Notes: generated by a model not told the origin, from the sequence alone. Shown: positions 47,463-57,208, numbered from the stretch's first letter. The stretch: DNA of 64,000 nt from Pseudomonas bubulae (GCF_037023725.1 NZ_CP146077.1:382001-446000), one strand, 5' to 3'. Translations and numbers: made by a program.

Positions 47463-48200
47463 TCAGGCCTTGTAGCTGTCGCAGAAGGCTTGCGCCTCGG
47501 CCACATCCAGCGTGCCTTCATAGATGGCGCGACCGGTAATGGCGCCCACGATGCCCGGCGCCTTGGCGTCCATCAGGGCCTTGATGTCACCCAGGTTGTG
47601 GATGCCGCCCGAAGCGATCACCGGAATGCTGGTGGCAGCGGCCAATGCGGCGGTGTAGCTCACGTTGCAGCCCTGCATCATGCCGTCCTTGGCAATGTCG
47701 GTATAAACGATGGCCGACACGCCGTCTGCTTCAAATCGTTTGGCCAGGTCGATGACCTGCACGGTGCTCACTTCAGCCCAGCCGTCAGTGGCCACAAAGC
47801 CGTCTTTTGCATCAATGCCGACAATGATCTTGCCCGGGAACGCGCGGCAGGCCTCGGCCACGAACTCAGGGTTTTTCACTGCCTTGGTGCCCAGGATCAC
47901 ATAGCTCACGCCCGCCTTGACGTAATGCTCGATGGTTTCCAGGGAGCGAATCCCGCCGCCGATCTGGATCGGCAGGTGCGGGTACAGCTTGGCAATGGCA
48001 GTGACCACTTCGCCGTTGACCGGCTGGCCTTCAAAGGCGCCGTTGAGGTCGACCAGGTGCAGACGGCGGCAACCGCCCTCTACCCATTTGGCAGCCATGC
48101 TCACCGGGTCATCGGAAAATACCGTGGAGTCTTCCATGCGGCCCTGGCGCAGACGAACACAGGCACCGTCTTTAAGATCGATAGCGGGAATAATCAGCAT
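47463..48200 (-). CDS. hisA: ProFAR isomerase
   Basis: A 245-residue barrel enzyme that isomerises the aminoaldose ProFAR to PRFAR in histidine synthesis. [17 protein letters not shown] opens the protein with the first catalytic Asp, and [13 protein letters not shown] near residue 127 holds the second. The ATG at 48200 gives the family start. It lies 39 bases after the DUF2164 gene. Confidence 0.97.
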   Translation of the reverse strand: MLIIPAIDLKDGACVRLRQGRMEDSTVFSDDPVSMAAKWVEGGCRRLHLVDLNGAFEGQPVNGEVVTAIAKLYPHLPIQIGGGIRSLETIEHYVKAGVSYVILGTKAVKNPEFVAEACRAFPGKIIVGIDAKDGFVATDGWAEVSTVQVIDLAKRFEADGVSAIVYTDIAKDGMMQGCNVSYTAALAAATSIPVIASGGIHNLGDIKALMDAKAPGIVGAITGRAIYEGTLDVAEAQAFCDSYKA

Positions 48201-48239
48201 GTGGCAAACCTTCAAATTCGGGAGTCTGAGACTCGGAAA

Positions 48240-48497
48240 TCAGTTCTTCTCGAGCGCCCACAGGTCGCTTTCGATGCTCTCGAACCTCTCTTTGAGGTGC
48301 GCCTGCACATCGAAAATCGCCCGATTGTAGTAATGCGGGGCGATTTCGCGGGTGAACAGCTCAAGGATTTCAGCCGCCTCGAACGAACCCAGGTCCAGTT
48401 CGAAGCGGTCTTCCATAAAGCGTTTGATCTTGCTGTTGGCTTCGCTCTCTTGCTCAGGGGTGAGCGTGAGAATCGGCGGCTTTTTGCGCGGCGCCAT
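48240..48497 (-). CDS. DUF2164 family protein inside the his operon
   Basis: An 85-residue protein of the DUF2164 family: basic start (MAPRKKPP), then LTPEQESEANSKIKRFMEDR and FTREIAPHYYNRAIFDVQAH. It has no signal or membrane segment. Its start shares one base with the hisH stop, so it is part of the operon, between hisH and hisA. The function is unknown. The position is shared with other pseudomonads as far as I recall. Confidence 0.82.
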   Translation of the reverse strand: MAPRKKPPILTLTPEQESEANSKIKRFMEDRFELDLGSFEAAEILELFTREIAPHYYNRAIFDVQAHLKERFESIESDLWALEKN

Positions 48498-49135
48498 TAC
48501 CAGCGGCCATCCCAGGCCGCAAAGTTTTCCAGCAGCTGCAAGCCGTGGGTATGGCTTTTTTCCGGGTGGAACTGCACCGCGAAGCGCGAGCCCTCGGCCA
48601 GCGCTGCGGCGAAATCAACACCGTAATGCCCGCCACCGACTACCTGGCGAGGATTGCCCGCCGCAATGTAGTAGCTGTGTACAAAGTAGAAACGCGCCAG
48701 GTCGGGGATGCCGTGCCACAGCGGGTGATCCACTTTTTGCTGCACTTCGTTCCAGCCCATGTGCGGCACCTTGAGATGCTCGCCGTCTTCGTGCAGGTCC
48801 TTGCCGAAGAACTTCACGGCGCCCGGGAACAGGCCGATGCAATCAACACCGCCGTTCTCTTCGCTGCTGTCGAGCAAGGCTTGCATGCCGACACAAATAC
48901 CGAGAAACGGACGATCCTGACTGACTTCACGCACCAGCGAGTCAAAACCCAGGCGACGGATTTCGGCCATGCAATCGCGGATCGCACCCACACCAGGGAA
49001 CACTACGCGGTCGGCTTCGCGAATCACGCTGGCATCGCTGGTAATCAGCACCCGACCGGCGCCAACGTGCTCCAGCGCCTTGGCCACCGAGTGCAGGTTA
49101 CCCATGCCGTAATCGATTACCGCCACTGTCTGCAT
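48497..49135 (-). CDS. hisH: Imidazole glycerol phosphate synthase, glutaminase subunit
   Basis: A 212-residue class I glutamine amidotransferase. The nucleophile Cys is in [11 protein letters not shown] near residue 82, and the His-Glu pair is in [14 protein letters not shown] near 190. It supplies ammonia to HisF. It overlaps hisB and the DUF2164 gene by one base each. Confidence 0.97.
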   Translation of the reverse strand: MQTVAVIDYGMGNLHSVAKALEHVGAGRVLITSDASVIREADRVVFPGVGAIRDCMAEIRRLGFDSLVREVSQDRPFLGICVGMQALLDSSEENGGVDCIGLFPGAVKFFGKDLHEDGEHLKVPHMGWNEVQQKVDHPLWHGIPDLARFYFVHSYYIAAGNPRQVVGGGHYGVDFAAALAEGSRFAVQFHPEKSHTHGLQLLENFAAWDGRW

Positions 49136-49728
49136 CAGAGCACGCCCTTGGTAGAAGGCATTTGCCCGGCCATGCGCTCATCCAGCGCCACGGCCATGCG
49201 CAAGGCGCGGCCGAAAGCCTTGAACACGGTTTCGATCTGGTGGTGGGTGTTGGTGCCGCGCAGGTTGTCGATGTGCAGGCTGACATTGGCGTGGTTCACG
49301 AAGCCCTGGAAGAACTCCTGAAACAGGTCAACATCGAAGCCGCCGACGGTGGCGCGGGTGTAGGGAACATGCATTTGCAGACCAGGACGACCGGAAAAGT
49401 CGATGACTACACGGGACAGCGCTTCGTCCAGCGGGACGTAAGCGTGACCGTAGCGGGTCATGCCTTTTTTATCGCCGACTGCTTCGCTGAAGGCTTTACC
49501 CAGGGTAATGCCGACATCTTCGACGGTATGGTGATCGTCGATATGCAGGTCGCCTTTGCACTCGATGTCCAGGTCGATCAACCCATGTCGGGCGATCTGG
49601 TCGAGCATGTGCTCAAGAAAAGGAACACCGATATCGAATCGGGCCTTACCGGTACCATCCAAGTTGATCGAGGCTTTAATCTGGGTTTCCAGAGTATCGC
49701 GCTCGACTGACGCCTTACGTTCGGCCAT
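49135..49728 (-). CDS. hisB: Imidazoleglycerol-phosphate dehydratase
   Basis: A 197-residue monofunctional enzyme; the phosphatase domain found in the E. coli fusion is absent. Manganese-binding histidines lie in [13 protein letters not shown] near residue 37 and [19 protein letters not shown] sequence near 61. GGAG lies six bases before the ATG at 49728. It is first in the his operon, followed by hisH, DUF2164, hisA and hisF. Confidence 0.97.
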   Translation of the reverse strand: MAERKASVERDTLETQIKASINLDGTGKARFDIGVPFLEHMLDQIARHGLIDLDIECKGDLHIDDHHTVEDVGITLGKAFSEAVGDKKGMTRYGHAYVPLDEALSRVVIDFSGRPGLQMHVPYTRATVGGFDVDLFQEFFQGFVNHANVSLHIDNLRGTNTHHQIETVFKAFGRALRMAVALDERMAGQMPSTKGVL

Positions 49729-49851
49729 CACCAGCTCCGCAAAATCATTGGGCGAAAAAGGTGGCCATTATAGGCACGGGTCAGGCAAACAGAAACATTA
49801 AGGGTGCGGTGGCTGACGTAATGCGCGTTGACGCACAGGCCGCGCCGCCTG

Positions 49852-49915
49852 AATCGCGAGCAAGCCCGCTCCCACAGAGACGCAATCCGTCTGTGGGAGC
49901 GGGTTTGCTCGCGAT
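49852..49915. repeat. REP pair, tail-to-tail
   Basis: ATCGCGAGCAAGCCCGCTCC and then GTGGGAGCGGGTTTGCTCGC, in opposite order to most others here. It lies between hisB and the MFS gene. Confidence 0.88.
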
Positions 49916-49942
49916 GGCGTCAGCGCTGAATCAACACGTCAA

Positions 49943-51604
49943 TCAGTGAAACAACACCGCCGTCTTCTGCACCGTTACCCACACGCCCCACAACAAGGGA
50001 ATGCCCACGGCCAGCCAGGCTGCAATCACCAATGGCTGACTGCCCGGTGCGGCTTTCCACTCCAGCGACGTACTGGCGTCCGCGCCCTTGTCGTGCCCCA
50101 GTGCCTGTTCGGCGGCCAGCTCGGCGTCGGTCATGAAGTATTTGTCGGCCACCGGGCGTACCAGCAGGTTGCAGATAAAGCCCAACACCAGCAGACCGGC
50201 GAGGATGTACAAGGTGATGTCATACGCCGCCGCACGCTCCACCCCGATGCTCAACTGATACTCGCGCAGGTAGTTGACCAGCACCGGCCCCAGCACGCCC
50301 GCAGCCGCCCAGGCGGTCAGCAGGCGACCGTGGATCGCGCCGACCATCTGCGTACCGAACAGATCGGCCAGATACGCTGGCACTGTGGCAAACCCGCCGC
50401 CGTACATCGACAGAATGATGCAGAACGCCGCCACGAACAGCGATACGTTGCCCAGATGGCCCAGGTTCGGAATCATCGCGTACAGCGCAAAACCCAGGGC
50501 GAAGAACACAAAGTAGGTGTTTTTGCGGCCCAGGTAATCCGAGAACGATGCCCAGAAAAACCGCCCGCCAATATTGAACAGACTCAGCAAACCGGTGAAC
50601 CCTGCTGCAATCGCGGCGATCTGCGCCAGCTGCGCTGCATCCAGCTGGCTGAAGGTCAGATCATTGCCCAGCAACTTGCCCGCGAAGACTTCCTGCAGCA
50701 ATGGCGAGGCCATGCCCAAAATGCCGATACCGGCCGATACGTTAAGGCATAGAACCAGCCATACCAGCGCAAATTGCGGAGTTTTCCACGCCACACTTAC
50801 GTGTACATGGCGCTGGGTGATCATCGCGTTGGCCGCTTTTTTTGCCGGCGCCTTCCAGCCCTCGGGCTTCCAGCCGGTGGGTGGAACGCGGTACGACAAC
50901 GCGCCGCCAATCATGAACACAAAGTAAATCGCCGCCATGGCCACAAAGCTCTGCCACACCCCCACGCCTTCCGGCCCGGCAAAATGGTTCATCAGCGCCG
51001 CAGCCAACGGTGCGCCCACCATTGCCCCGCCCCCAAAGCCCATGATCGCCATGCCCGTAGCCATGCCGCGCTTGTCCGGGAACCACTTGATCAGTGTCGA
51101 CACCGGCGAGATATAACCCAGCCCCAGGCCGATACCGCCGATCACCCCAGAACCCAGCCACATCAGCCAGATCTGATGGGTATAAATACCCAATGCAGAA
51201 ATCAGCAAACCGCCGCACCAGCACAAGGCCGACACCACACCGGCCTTGCGTGGCCCGGCATGCTCAAGCCAGCCGCCCCATACCGCGGCCGAGCAACCGA
51301 GGAAGATAAAGAACAGGGTGTAGATCCAGCCGAGCATCGAAATCGGCCAGTCGCATTGCGACGAGAACACTTGCGCGATAAAGCTCATGTCTGGCGCACA
51401 AGCCACAGGTGCAGTCACGCCCAGGGCTTTGGACAACGGCAGCCAGAACACCGAAAAACCATAGGCCATGCCGATGCACAGATGGATGGCCAGAGCAGCT
51501 GGCGGCACCAGCCAGCGGTTGAAGCCGGGTTTGGCGATGATGCGCTCCTTGGACAGGAACGCAGGCGGCGAAGCAGAACTGCCCGCAGCAATGCTGATAC
51601 TCAT
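49943..51604 (-). CDS. MFS transporter, OxlT/YhjX type
   Basis: A 553-residue carrier with about twelve membrane segments. The first (PPAALAIHLCIGMAYGFSVF) follows a 30-residue cytosolic start, and a further segment at the C-terminus (IAAWLAVGIPLLWGVWVTVQ) may be a thirteenth. The signature IKWFPDKRGMATGMAIMGFG is typical of the oxalate/formate and YhjX pyruvate-type branch. The substrate is uncertain, probably a small monocarboxylate or dicarboxylate. No linked enzyme gene is seen. Confidence 0.85.
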   Translation of the reverse strand: MSISIAAGSSASPPAFLSKERIIAKPGFNRWLVPPAALAIHLCIGMAYGFSVFWLPLSKALGVTAPVACAPDMSFIAQVFSSQCDWPISMLGWIYTLFFIFLGCSAAVWGGWLEHAGPRKAGVVSALCWCGGLLISALGIYTHQIWLMWLGSGVIGGIGLGLGYISPVSTLIKWFPDKRGMATGMAIMGFGGGAMVGAPLAAALMNHFAGPEGVGVWQSFVAMAAIYFVFMIGGALSYRVPPTGWKPEGWKAPAKKAANAMITQRHVHVSVAWKTPQFALVWLVLCLNVSAGIGILGMASPLLQEVFAGKLLGNDLTFSQLDAAQLAQIAAIAAGFTGLLSLFNIGGRFFWASFSDYLGRKNTYFVFFALGFALYAMIPNLGHLGNVSLFVAAFCIILSMYGGGFATVPAYLADLFGTQMVGAIHGRLLTAWAAAGVLGPVLVNYLREYQLSIGVERAAAYDITLYILAGLLVLGFICNLLVRPVADKYFMTDAELAAEQALGHDKGADASTSLEWKAAPGSQPLVIAAWLAVGIPLLWGVWVTVQKTAVLFH

Positions 51605-51895
51605 AGGTGTTTCCCCCAGGTAATGAAGTTATTTCCCCGGCACGCTCGCTCCCTGACTTTGGCGCTCTGTGGCACACAGTCGTTTTTATTGGATCGAGAC
51701 GCGGCAATGTGCCGCAGAAGGCCCGAAAAACAAGCGAAGATTACCATTTGATCGCCAGCCTGGCCCTAACCTGATGTGGTCTTTGGCCAAGCAACTGATC
51801 CGCTACTATCCACCCCCCAGTCGGCGTGCGCGTGGCGCTATACTCTGCGGCTGAATTTAAAACTTACTCTCACACAGACTTACAAGGACTCGCCC
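51605..51895. other. Divergent intergenic region before asmA
   Basis: About 290 bases between the MFS gene and asmA. A TATACT box at 51839-51844 reads towards asmA without a good -35 element. No gene or repeat is seen. Confidence 0.4.
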
Positions 51896-54103
51896 ATGAA
51901 AGCGTTCGGCAAAATCCTGGGTCTGGTGCTTCTCGGATTGTTGCTGATCATCGTGGCCCTGGGCTTTGCCCTCAGCCATCTGTTCGATCCCAACGACTAT
52001 AAAGACGAGATCCGCCAGATAGCCCGTGACAAAGCCCACATTGAGCTGACCCTCAATGGCGACATCGGCTGGAGCCTCTTCCCCTGGCTTGGCCTGGAAC
52101 TGCACGACGCCAGCGTTGCCACTCTCGCAGCGCCGACCCAGCCTTTCGCCGATCTTCAGATGCTCGGTCTGTCCGTGCGCGTACTGCCGCTGCTGCGCAA
52201 AGAAGTGCAGATGAGCGACGTGCGTGTCGAAGGCCTGAACCTGCGCCTGACCCGCGACAAGGACGGCCACGGCAACTGGCAGGACATCGGCAAGCCGGCC
52301 ACCGCCGCCGCGCCAACCACCGGCACCGAGCCCGCTGCGAGCAACAAGCCTGAAAGCGCCGGCCAGCCCCTCAAGCTCGATATCGACAGCCTGACCGTGA
52401 ACAACGCCCGGGTTGAATATAACGACGAGCAAAGCGGCAAGCAGTTCAGCGCCGAGAGCATCCAGCTGAGCACCGGCCCGGTTCACGAAGCTACCAGTAT
52501 CCCGGTCAAGCTGACCGCCTTCCTGGGCACCAACCAGCCGGTGATGCGGGTCAAGACCGAAGTTGACGGCAAGTTGCGCTTTGACCGTGTACTCAAGCGC
52601 TATCAGTTTGAAGACATGAAGGTCACCGGCGAAGCCTCCGGTGAGCCGCTGCAGGGCAAGACCATGACGTTCGCCGCACAGGGGCAAATTCTGGTTGATC
52701 TGGCTGCGAACGTCGCCGAATGGAGCAGCCTGAAGATTTCAGCCAACCAGTTGCGCGCCCTGGGTGAGTTCAAGGCCAACAGCCTCGACACCACTCCGCA
52801 AATCAGTGGCGGCCTGTCGATTGCCCAGCTTGATCTGGCCCGGTTCCTCGACAGCATCGGCCACCCGCTACCTGCCATGGCGCCGAACAGCCTGAGCAAG
52901 GTCGAACTGGTCAGTCGCCTTTCGGGCACGCCTAGCAGCGTGACCTTTGACGAGCTGAACCTGAAAGTCGACGACAGCACCTTCACCGGCCTCGTGGCCA
53001 TTGACGATTTCGCCAAACAAGCCGTACGTATTCAGCTCAAAGGCGACACATTCGACGCTGATCGCTACATGCCGCCCAAGTCGGCCGAAGCCAGCAGCGC
53101 CAGCGTTGCGCGCAAGGCTGAAGTACAGAGCAGCGAAGCCGGCGCCCTGGCCGCATCGGGCGATACGCCGCTGCCGGAGGCTCCGACCAAAAGCGGCTGG
53201 AGCACCGCCAGGATCATTCCGGTCACCCGCCTCAAGGCGCTCGACCTGAATGCTGATATCAGTTTTGGCCAACTGACCCTGAGCAAACTGCCGATACAAA
53301 ACGCGGTGCTCAAGGCCAACAGCAAAGCCGGTGTCCTGACCCTGGAAAACCTCAGCGGTAACCTTTACAAAGGCAGCTTTGCCGCCAATGGCAGCCTGGA
53401 CGTACAACCCATGCTACCGGTGGTCAAACTGCAGACCCGTATTACCAATGTGCCGGTGGAAAAAATCCTGCAAAGCCAGGGGCAAAAACCACCGGTGACC
53501 GGTCTGCTGACCCTCAACAGCAACGTCACTGGCAGCGGCAACAGCCAGAGCGCACTGATTTCCAGCCTCAACGGCACCGCCAGCTTTATGCTTAACGATG
53601 GTGTGCTGCTCAACGCCAACCTTGAGCAACAGCTGTGCAAGGGTATTTCGGTACTCAACCGCAAAACCCTGAGCGGCGCGCCCCTGGGCAAAGACACGCC
53701 ATTCAAGGAGCTCAAGGGCACCCTGGTGTTCCGCAACGGTGTGGCCAGCAACCCGGACATGATCGTGCGCATCCCCGGCCTGAGCGTCAAAGGCGATGGC
53801 GACATCGACCTGCGCGTACTGGGCATGGATTACCGCATCGGCATCATCATCGAAGGCGACACCCGCGCCATGCCGGACCCGGCCTGCCAGGTCGGCAAGA
53901 ACTTTGTCGGCATCGAGCTGCCATTACGCTGCCGTGGCCCGCTGGAGCTGGGGGCCAAGGCCTGCCGTCTGGACAAGGAAGGGCTGGGCAAGGTTGCCGC
54001 CAAAGTGGCGGGCAACAAGCTCACTGACAAACTCGAAGAAAAGCTCGGTGACAAGGTCAGCCCCGAGCTCAAGAACGCGCTCAAAGGGCTTTTCAACCGA
54101 TGA
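51896..54103 (+). CDS. asmA: AsmA family protein
   Basis: A 735-residue envelope protein of the AsmA/TamB-like bridge group. It has one N-terminal membrane anchor (about 6-26, LGLVLLGLLLIIVALGFAL), the AsmA N-terminal domain (FDPNDYKDEIRQ, then LNGDIGWSLFPWLGLELHDA near 51) and a C-terminal AsmA_2 region (LNGTASFMLNDGVLLNANLE near 560). Such proteins help carry phospholipid to the outer membrane. AAGGA lies before the ATG at 51896. It overlaps mutY by four bases. Confidence 0.93.
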   Translation: MKAFGKILGLVLLGLLLIIVALGFALSHLFDPNDYKDEIRQIARDKAHIELTLNGDIGWSLFPWLGLELHDASVATLAAPTQPFADLQMLGLSVRVLPLLRKEVQMSDVRVEGLNLRLTRDKDGHGNWQDIGKPATAAAPTTGTEPAASNKPESAGQPLKLDIDSLTVNNARVEYNDEQSGKQFSAESIQLSTGPVHEATSIPVKLTAFLGTNQPVMRVKTEVDGKLRFDRVLKRYQFEDMKVTGEASGEPLQGKTMTFAAQGQILVDLAANVAEWSSLKISANQLRALGEFKANSLDTTPQISGGLSIAQLDLARFLDSIGHPLPAMAPNSLSKVELVSRLSGTPSSVTFDELNLKVDDSTFTGLVAIDDFAKQAVRIQLKGDTFDADRYMPPKSAEASSASVARKAEVQSSEAGALAASGDTPLPEAPTKSGWSTARIIPVTRLKALDLNADISFGQLTLSKLPIQNAVLKANSKAGVLTLENLSGNLYKGSFAANGSLDVQPMLPVVKLQTRITNVPVEKILQSQGQKPPVTGLLTLNSNVTGSGNSQSALISSLNGTASFMLNDGVLLNANLEQQLCKGISVLNRKTLSGAPLGKDTPFKELKGTLVFRNGVASNPDMIVRIPGLSVKGDGDIDLRVLGMDYRIGIIIEGDTRAMPDPACQVGKNFVGIELPLRCRGPLELGAKACRLDKEGLGKVAAKVAGNKLTDKLEEKLGDKVSPELKNALKGLFNR

Positions 54104-55167
54104 GAGATGAGCAGTTTTCAACCGCGGTGCTGGACTGGTATGACCAGCACGGTCGCCACGACCTGCCCTGGCAACAGGGCATCACCCCGTATCGGGTATG
54201 GGTCTCGGAAATCATGCTGCAGCAAACCCAGGTCAGTACCGTGCTGAACTACTTCGACCGTTTTATGGCTTCACTGCCGACGGTCGAGGCCCTGGCCGCT
54301 GCACCGGAAGACGAAGTACTGCACCTGTGGACCGGCCTGGGCTACTACACCCGTGCGCGCAACCTGCAAAAGACCGCCAAAATCGTTGTCGCCGAATATG
54401 ACGGCCAATTTCCGCGGGATGTGGAAAAACTGGTCGAGTTACCCGGTATCGGTTTATCCACAGCCGGTGCGATTGCCAGCCTGAGCATGGGTCTGCGGGC
54501 GCCGATTCTGGACGGCAACGTCAAGCGGGTACTGGCGCGCTACACGGCGCAAGAGGGCTACCCCGGCGAGCCCAAGGTGGCCAAACAACTGTGGGCCACT
54601 GCCGAGCGCTTCACCCCCCACGACCGCGTCAACGCCTACACCCAGGCGATGATGGACATGGGCGCCACGCTCTGCACCCGCAGCAAGCCCAGCTGCCTGT
54701 TGTGCCCGCTTGAAAGCGGCTGTAAAGCGCACTTGCTGGGCCTGGAAACCCGCTATCCGATCCCCAAACCGCGCAAGGTCATCCCGCAAAAGCGCACGCT
54801 GATGCCAATGCTGGCCAATGCCGGGGGCGAAATCCTGCTTTACCGCCGTCCGTCGACCGGCTTGTGGGGCGGCCTGTGGAGCCTGCCCGAGCTCGATGAC
54901 CTGCAGGACATCGAGCATCTGGCGCTGCAACACTCGCTGGCCCTGGGCGCGCAACACGAACTGACCGGCCTGACCCATACCTTTAGCCATTTCCAACTGG
55001 CCATCGAACCCTGGCTGATCCACGTCAAGGAGTCCGGTCATCACGTGGCCGAGGCCGACTGGCTCTGGTATAACCTCGCCACCCCGCCGCGCCTGGGCCT
55101 TGCCGCCCCGGTCAAGAAGCTGCTCAAACGCGCAGCCGACCTATTGAACGCTGGAGAGACGTCATGA
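54100..55167 (+). CDS. mutY: A/G-specific adenine glycosylase
   Basis: A 355-residue DNA repair enzyme that removes adenine mispaired with 8-oxoguanine. The catalytic Glu lies in [10 protein letters not shown] near residue 36, the helix-hairpin-helix in [15 protein letters not shown] near 111, the catalytic Asp in [13 protein letters not shown] near 136, and the iron-sulphur cluster cysteines in [17 protein letters not shown] near 190. A NUDIX-like C-terminal domain recognises 8-oxoG. It overlaps asmA and yggX by four bases each. Confidence 0.97.
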   Translation: MRDEQFSTAVLDWYDQHGRHDLPWQQGITPYRVWVSEIMLQQTQVSTVLNYFDRFMASLPTVEALAAAPEDEVLHLWTGLGYYTRARNLQKTAKIVVAEYDGQFPRDVEKLVELPGIGLSTAGAIASLSMGLRAPILDGNVKRVLARYTAQEGYPGEPKVAKQLWATAERFTPHDRVNAYTQAMMDMGATLCTRSKPSCLLCPLESGCKAHLLGLETRYPIPKPRKVIPQKRTLMPMLANAGGEILLYRRPSTGLWGGLWSLPELDDLQDIEHLALQHSLALGAQHELTGLTHTFSHFQLAIEPWLIHVKESGHHVAEADWLWYNLATPPRLGLAAPVKKLLKRAADLLNAGETS

Positions 55168-55436
55168 CCCGCACCATCATTTGCCGCAAGTACAAAGAAG
55201 AACTGCCTGCCCTTGAGCGCGCTCCGTTTCCGGGCGCCAAAGGCCAGGACATTTTTGACCACGTTTCGGCCAAAGCCTGGGCTGACTGGCAAAAACACCA
55301 GACCCTGCTCATCAACGAAAAGCGCTTGAACATGATGAACGCCGAAGACCGTAAATATTTGCAGGGCGAAATGGACAAGTTCTTCAGCGGCGAGGAATAC
55401 GCACAAGCCGAAGGCTACGTTCCGCCAACCGAATAA
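55164..55436 (+). CDS. yggX: Fe(2+)-trafficking protein YggX
   Basis: A 90-residue protein that protects iron-sulphur enzymes from oxidants. The single conserved Cys is in [14 protein letters not shown] near residue 7, and [16 protein letters not shown] lies near 51. It follows mutY, whose iron-sulphur cluster it may help to protect; the mutY-yggX pair is common in gammaproteobacteria. Confidence 0.96.
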   Translation: MTRTIICRKYKEELPALERAPFPGAKGQDIFDHVSAKAWADWQKHQTLLINEKRLNMMNAEDRKYLQGEMDKFFSGEEYAQAEGYVPPTE

Positions 55437-55501
55437 ACCCCGGTTTTAAAGGCTTTGATCCGTAAGCGACGGTAATAATTAAATATTTTTCAAAAAAGTG
55501 T

Positions 55502-55530
55502 TTGACGGGTTATCGAAAAAGGCTTCTAAT
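55502..55530 (+). promoter_or_regulatory. Promoter of tRNA-Phe
   Basis: TTGACG at 55502-55507, 17 bases, then TCTAAT at 55525-55530, followed by the GC-rich stretch GCGCCCC that is typical of stringently controlled stable-RNA promoters. Confidence 0.8.
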
Positions 55531-55540
55531 GCGCCCCGTT

Positions 55541-55616
55541 GCCCAGATAGCTCAGTCGGTAGAGCAGGGGATTGAAAATCCCCGTGTCGGCGGTTCGATT
55601 CCGTCTCTGGGCACCA
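55541..55616 (+). tRNA. tRNA-Phe (GAA)
   Basis: A 76-base cloverleaf. The acceptor stem is GCCCAGA with TCTGGGC, the D arm is GCTC/GAGC, the anticodon stem GGGGA/TCCCC holds the loop TTGAAAA with anticodon GAA at 55574-55576, and the T arm contains GGTTCGATTCC. CCA is encoded. A terminator follows at 55659. Confidence 0.98.
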
Positions 55617-55658
55617 CATTCAGTTTTGATGTGGTGTTCACACCACGCCAAAACAAAG

Positions 55659-55686
55659 AAAACCCGCCTAGTGCGGGTTTTTTTTT
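55659..55686 (+). terminator. Terminator of tRNA-Phe
   Basis: AAAACCCGC, loop CTAGT, GCGGG, then a nine-T run. Confidence 0.9.
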
Positions 55687-55779
55687 GGCCGTTATTTATA
55701 CCCGGCGGCGCCACCTCTCTTGGCGATTGCAAAGAGATGGGGTTCAATCCTCTCATCAGCCTGCAAAGGACACACCTTC

Positions 55780-56250
55780 ATGTCATCGCCAAAAAAGCAG
55801 CAAAAAAACGCGCAGCGGGCCAAAACCAAGGCCAAGCAGAATCGCGTGGGCAAACCGGCCAAAGCCTCGGCTGGCGCCCTGATCGACAACCCGTTCGATG
55901 ACGTGAAAATCGACCTCAGCACCTTCAACTTCCAGGACATCCTCGACAACGGTTTTGACCCCGCTGACTACGATGACCTGTTCCAGGCCATGAAAGCCGC
56001 CGAAGCCATCAACCTGCAAACCCTGTGTGCAGTATTCCTGCAGTACCCGGTACTGGAACTGGTGATCTCGGAAGAAGAGGAAGAGCCGGCCACCGATTTT
56101 CTGATGGGCTTGCTGATCGAATACCGCATTGCCGTACATGGCGATGATGAAGACAGCGCCGTGGCCTGGATCGAAACCCCGGCATTCCAGAAAGCCTACG
56201 TCGAAGCTTCACGGCTACTGACAGAACGCAACGCCCGGAGCGCGCACTGA
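55780..56250 (+). CDS. Conserved Pseudomonas protein of unknown function
   Basis: A 156-residue cytosolic protein. A lysine-rich start (MSSPKKQQKNAQRAKTKAKQ) is followed by an acidic, helical body with PFDDVKIDLSTFNFQDIL, DYDDLFQAMKAAEAIN and the run EEEEEP. AAGGA precedes the ATG at 55780 by nine bases. I do not recognise a domain. Its stop overlaps the presumed CTG start of the hydrolase gene, so the two form an operon. Confidence 0.78.
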   Translation: MSSPKKQQKNAQRAKTKAKQNRVGKPAKASAGALIDNPFDDVKIDLSTFNFQDILDNGFDPADYDDLFQAMKAAEAINLQTLCAVFLQYPVLELVISEEEEEPATDFLMGLLIEYRIAVHGDDEDSAVAWIETPAFQKAYVEASRLLTERNARSAH

Positions 56251-57206
56251 CAGCAGCCCTGCCCGAACCTGTCAGCCGGGCGTTCACCGAGCCTGCTGCT
56301 GACGGTTACCTGCTGGGCGGTTTCGAATGGCGCCAGCGCATACCGGACAGCACGCGAGCAGTGATCATCATCAACGCCGCCACCTCGGTGCGTTGCCAGT
56401 ATTACTCGCGGTTTGCCGAATACCTGTTCCGCCAGGGCATGGACGTGATGCTGTTCGACTACCGCGGTATCGGCGCCTCACGCAGCGGATCGTTGCGCGG
56501 TTTTACGGCCTCTTGGTCGGACTGGGGCACGCTGGACGCAGAAGCAGTGCTCAAGCGCGCACAGCGCGAGTACCCCGGCCAGCCGATCGACGTGGTGGGC
56601 CATAGCTTTGGCGGTTGTGCGGCGGGCCTGGCGGCTTCCGGGCCGGCGATTCGCCATTTGGTCACAGTCGGCGCGCAATATGCCCACTGGCGTGACTACG
56701 CACCCGCACAGCGCTGGCAGATGCTCGTCAAATGGCACGGGGTCATGCCGTTGCTGACCCGCATGTGCGGCTACTTCCCCGGCAAGCGCCTGGGCTGGCT
56801 CGAAGATACCCCGGCGGGGGTGGTCAAGGACTGGGGCGCCTTCAGTACCCGCTACGAAAAACTCCCCAGCGCCCGAAGCTTCACTGCCCTGCCCTTTTGC
56901 TCGGTTACGGCCAAAACCCTCGCCATCAGCTTCACTGACGATCCTTTCGGTACTGTCGCGGCCATCGAACGCCTGCTGAACTACTTCAGTGCCAGCTCGC
57001 GTACGCATCTGCGTATCCAGCCGCAAGACATTGGCGAAACAGCCATAGGTCATTTCGCGTTTTTCCATAGCCGCTTTCAGGACAGCCTATGGCCGATTGC
57101 CTTGCAGTGGTTGCAACGCGGGGAATTGAACGGGGATGTCCCGGGGCAGACAGTCTCTGTAAAAGCACCCTCTCCCTCGGGAGAGAGCCAGGGTGAGGGG
57201 CTTTAA
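56247..57206 (+). CDS. Alpha/beta hydrolase, probable CTG start
   Basis: A 319-residue hydrolase. The nucleophile elbow is GHSFGGCAAG, preceded by VMLFDYRGIGASRSGSLRG, as in S33-type enzymes. The usual GTG at 56361 would cut off the first strand. In-frame sequence continues upstream to a CTG at 56247-56249 (M-TAALPEPVSRAF...), with GGAG at 56237-56240 six bases before it and a four-base overlap (CTGA) with the previous stop. No ATG, GTG or TTG lies in between or just above. The last residues (PSPSGESQGEGL) are encoded by an intergenic-type repeat. The substrate is unknown. Confidence 0.75.
   Translation: MTAALPEPVSRAFTEPAADGYLLGGFEWRQRIPDSTRAVIIINAATSVRCQYYSRFAEYLFRQGMDVMLFDYRGIGASRSGSLRGFTASWSDWGTLDAEAVLKRAQREYPGQPIDVVGHSFGGCAAGLAASGPAIRHLVTVGAQYAHWRDYAPAQRWQMLVKWHGVMPLLTRMCGYFPGKRLGWLEDTPAGVVKDWGAFSTRYEKLPSARSFTALPFCSVTAKTLAISFTDDPFGTVAAIERLLNYFSASSRTHLRIQPQDIGETAIGHFAFFHSRFQDSLWPIALQWLQRGELNGDVPGQTVSVKAPSPSGESQGEGL
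57161..57206. repeat. CCCTCACCC-type repeat overlapping a gene end
   Basis: GCACCCTCTCCCTCGGGAGA, then CCAGGGTGAGGGGC: the inverse of the repeat at 18525-18560. It encodes the last dozen codons and stop of the hydrolase gene. Confidence 0.7.
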
Positions 57207-57208
57207 AA

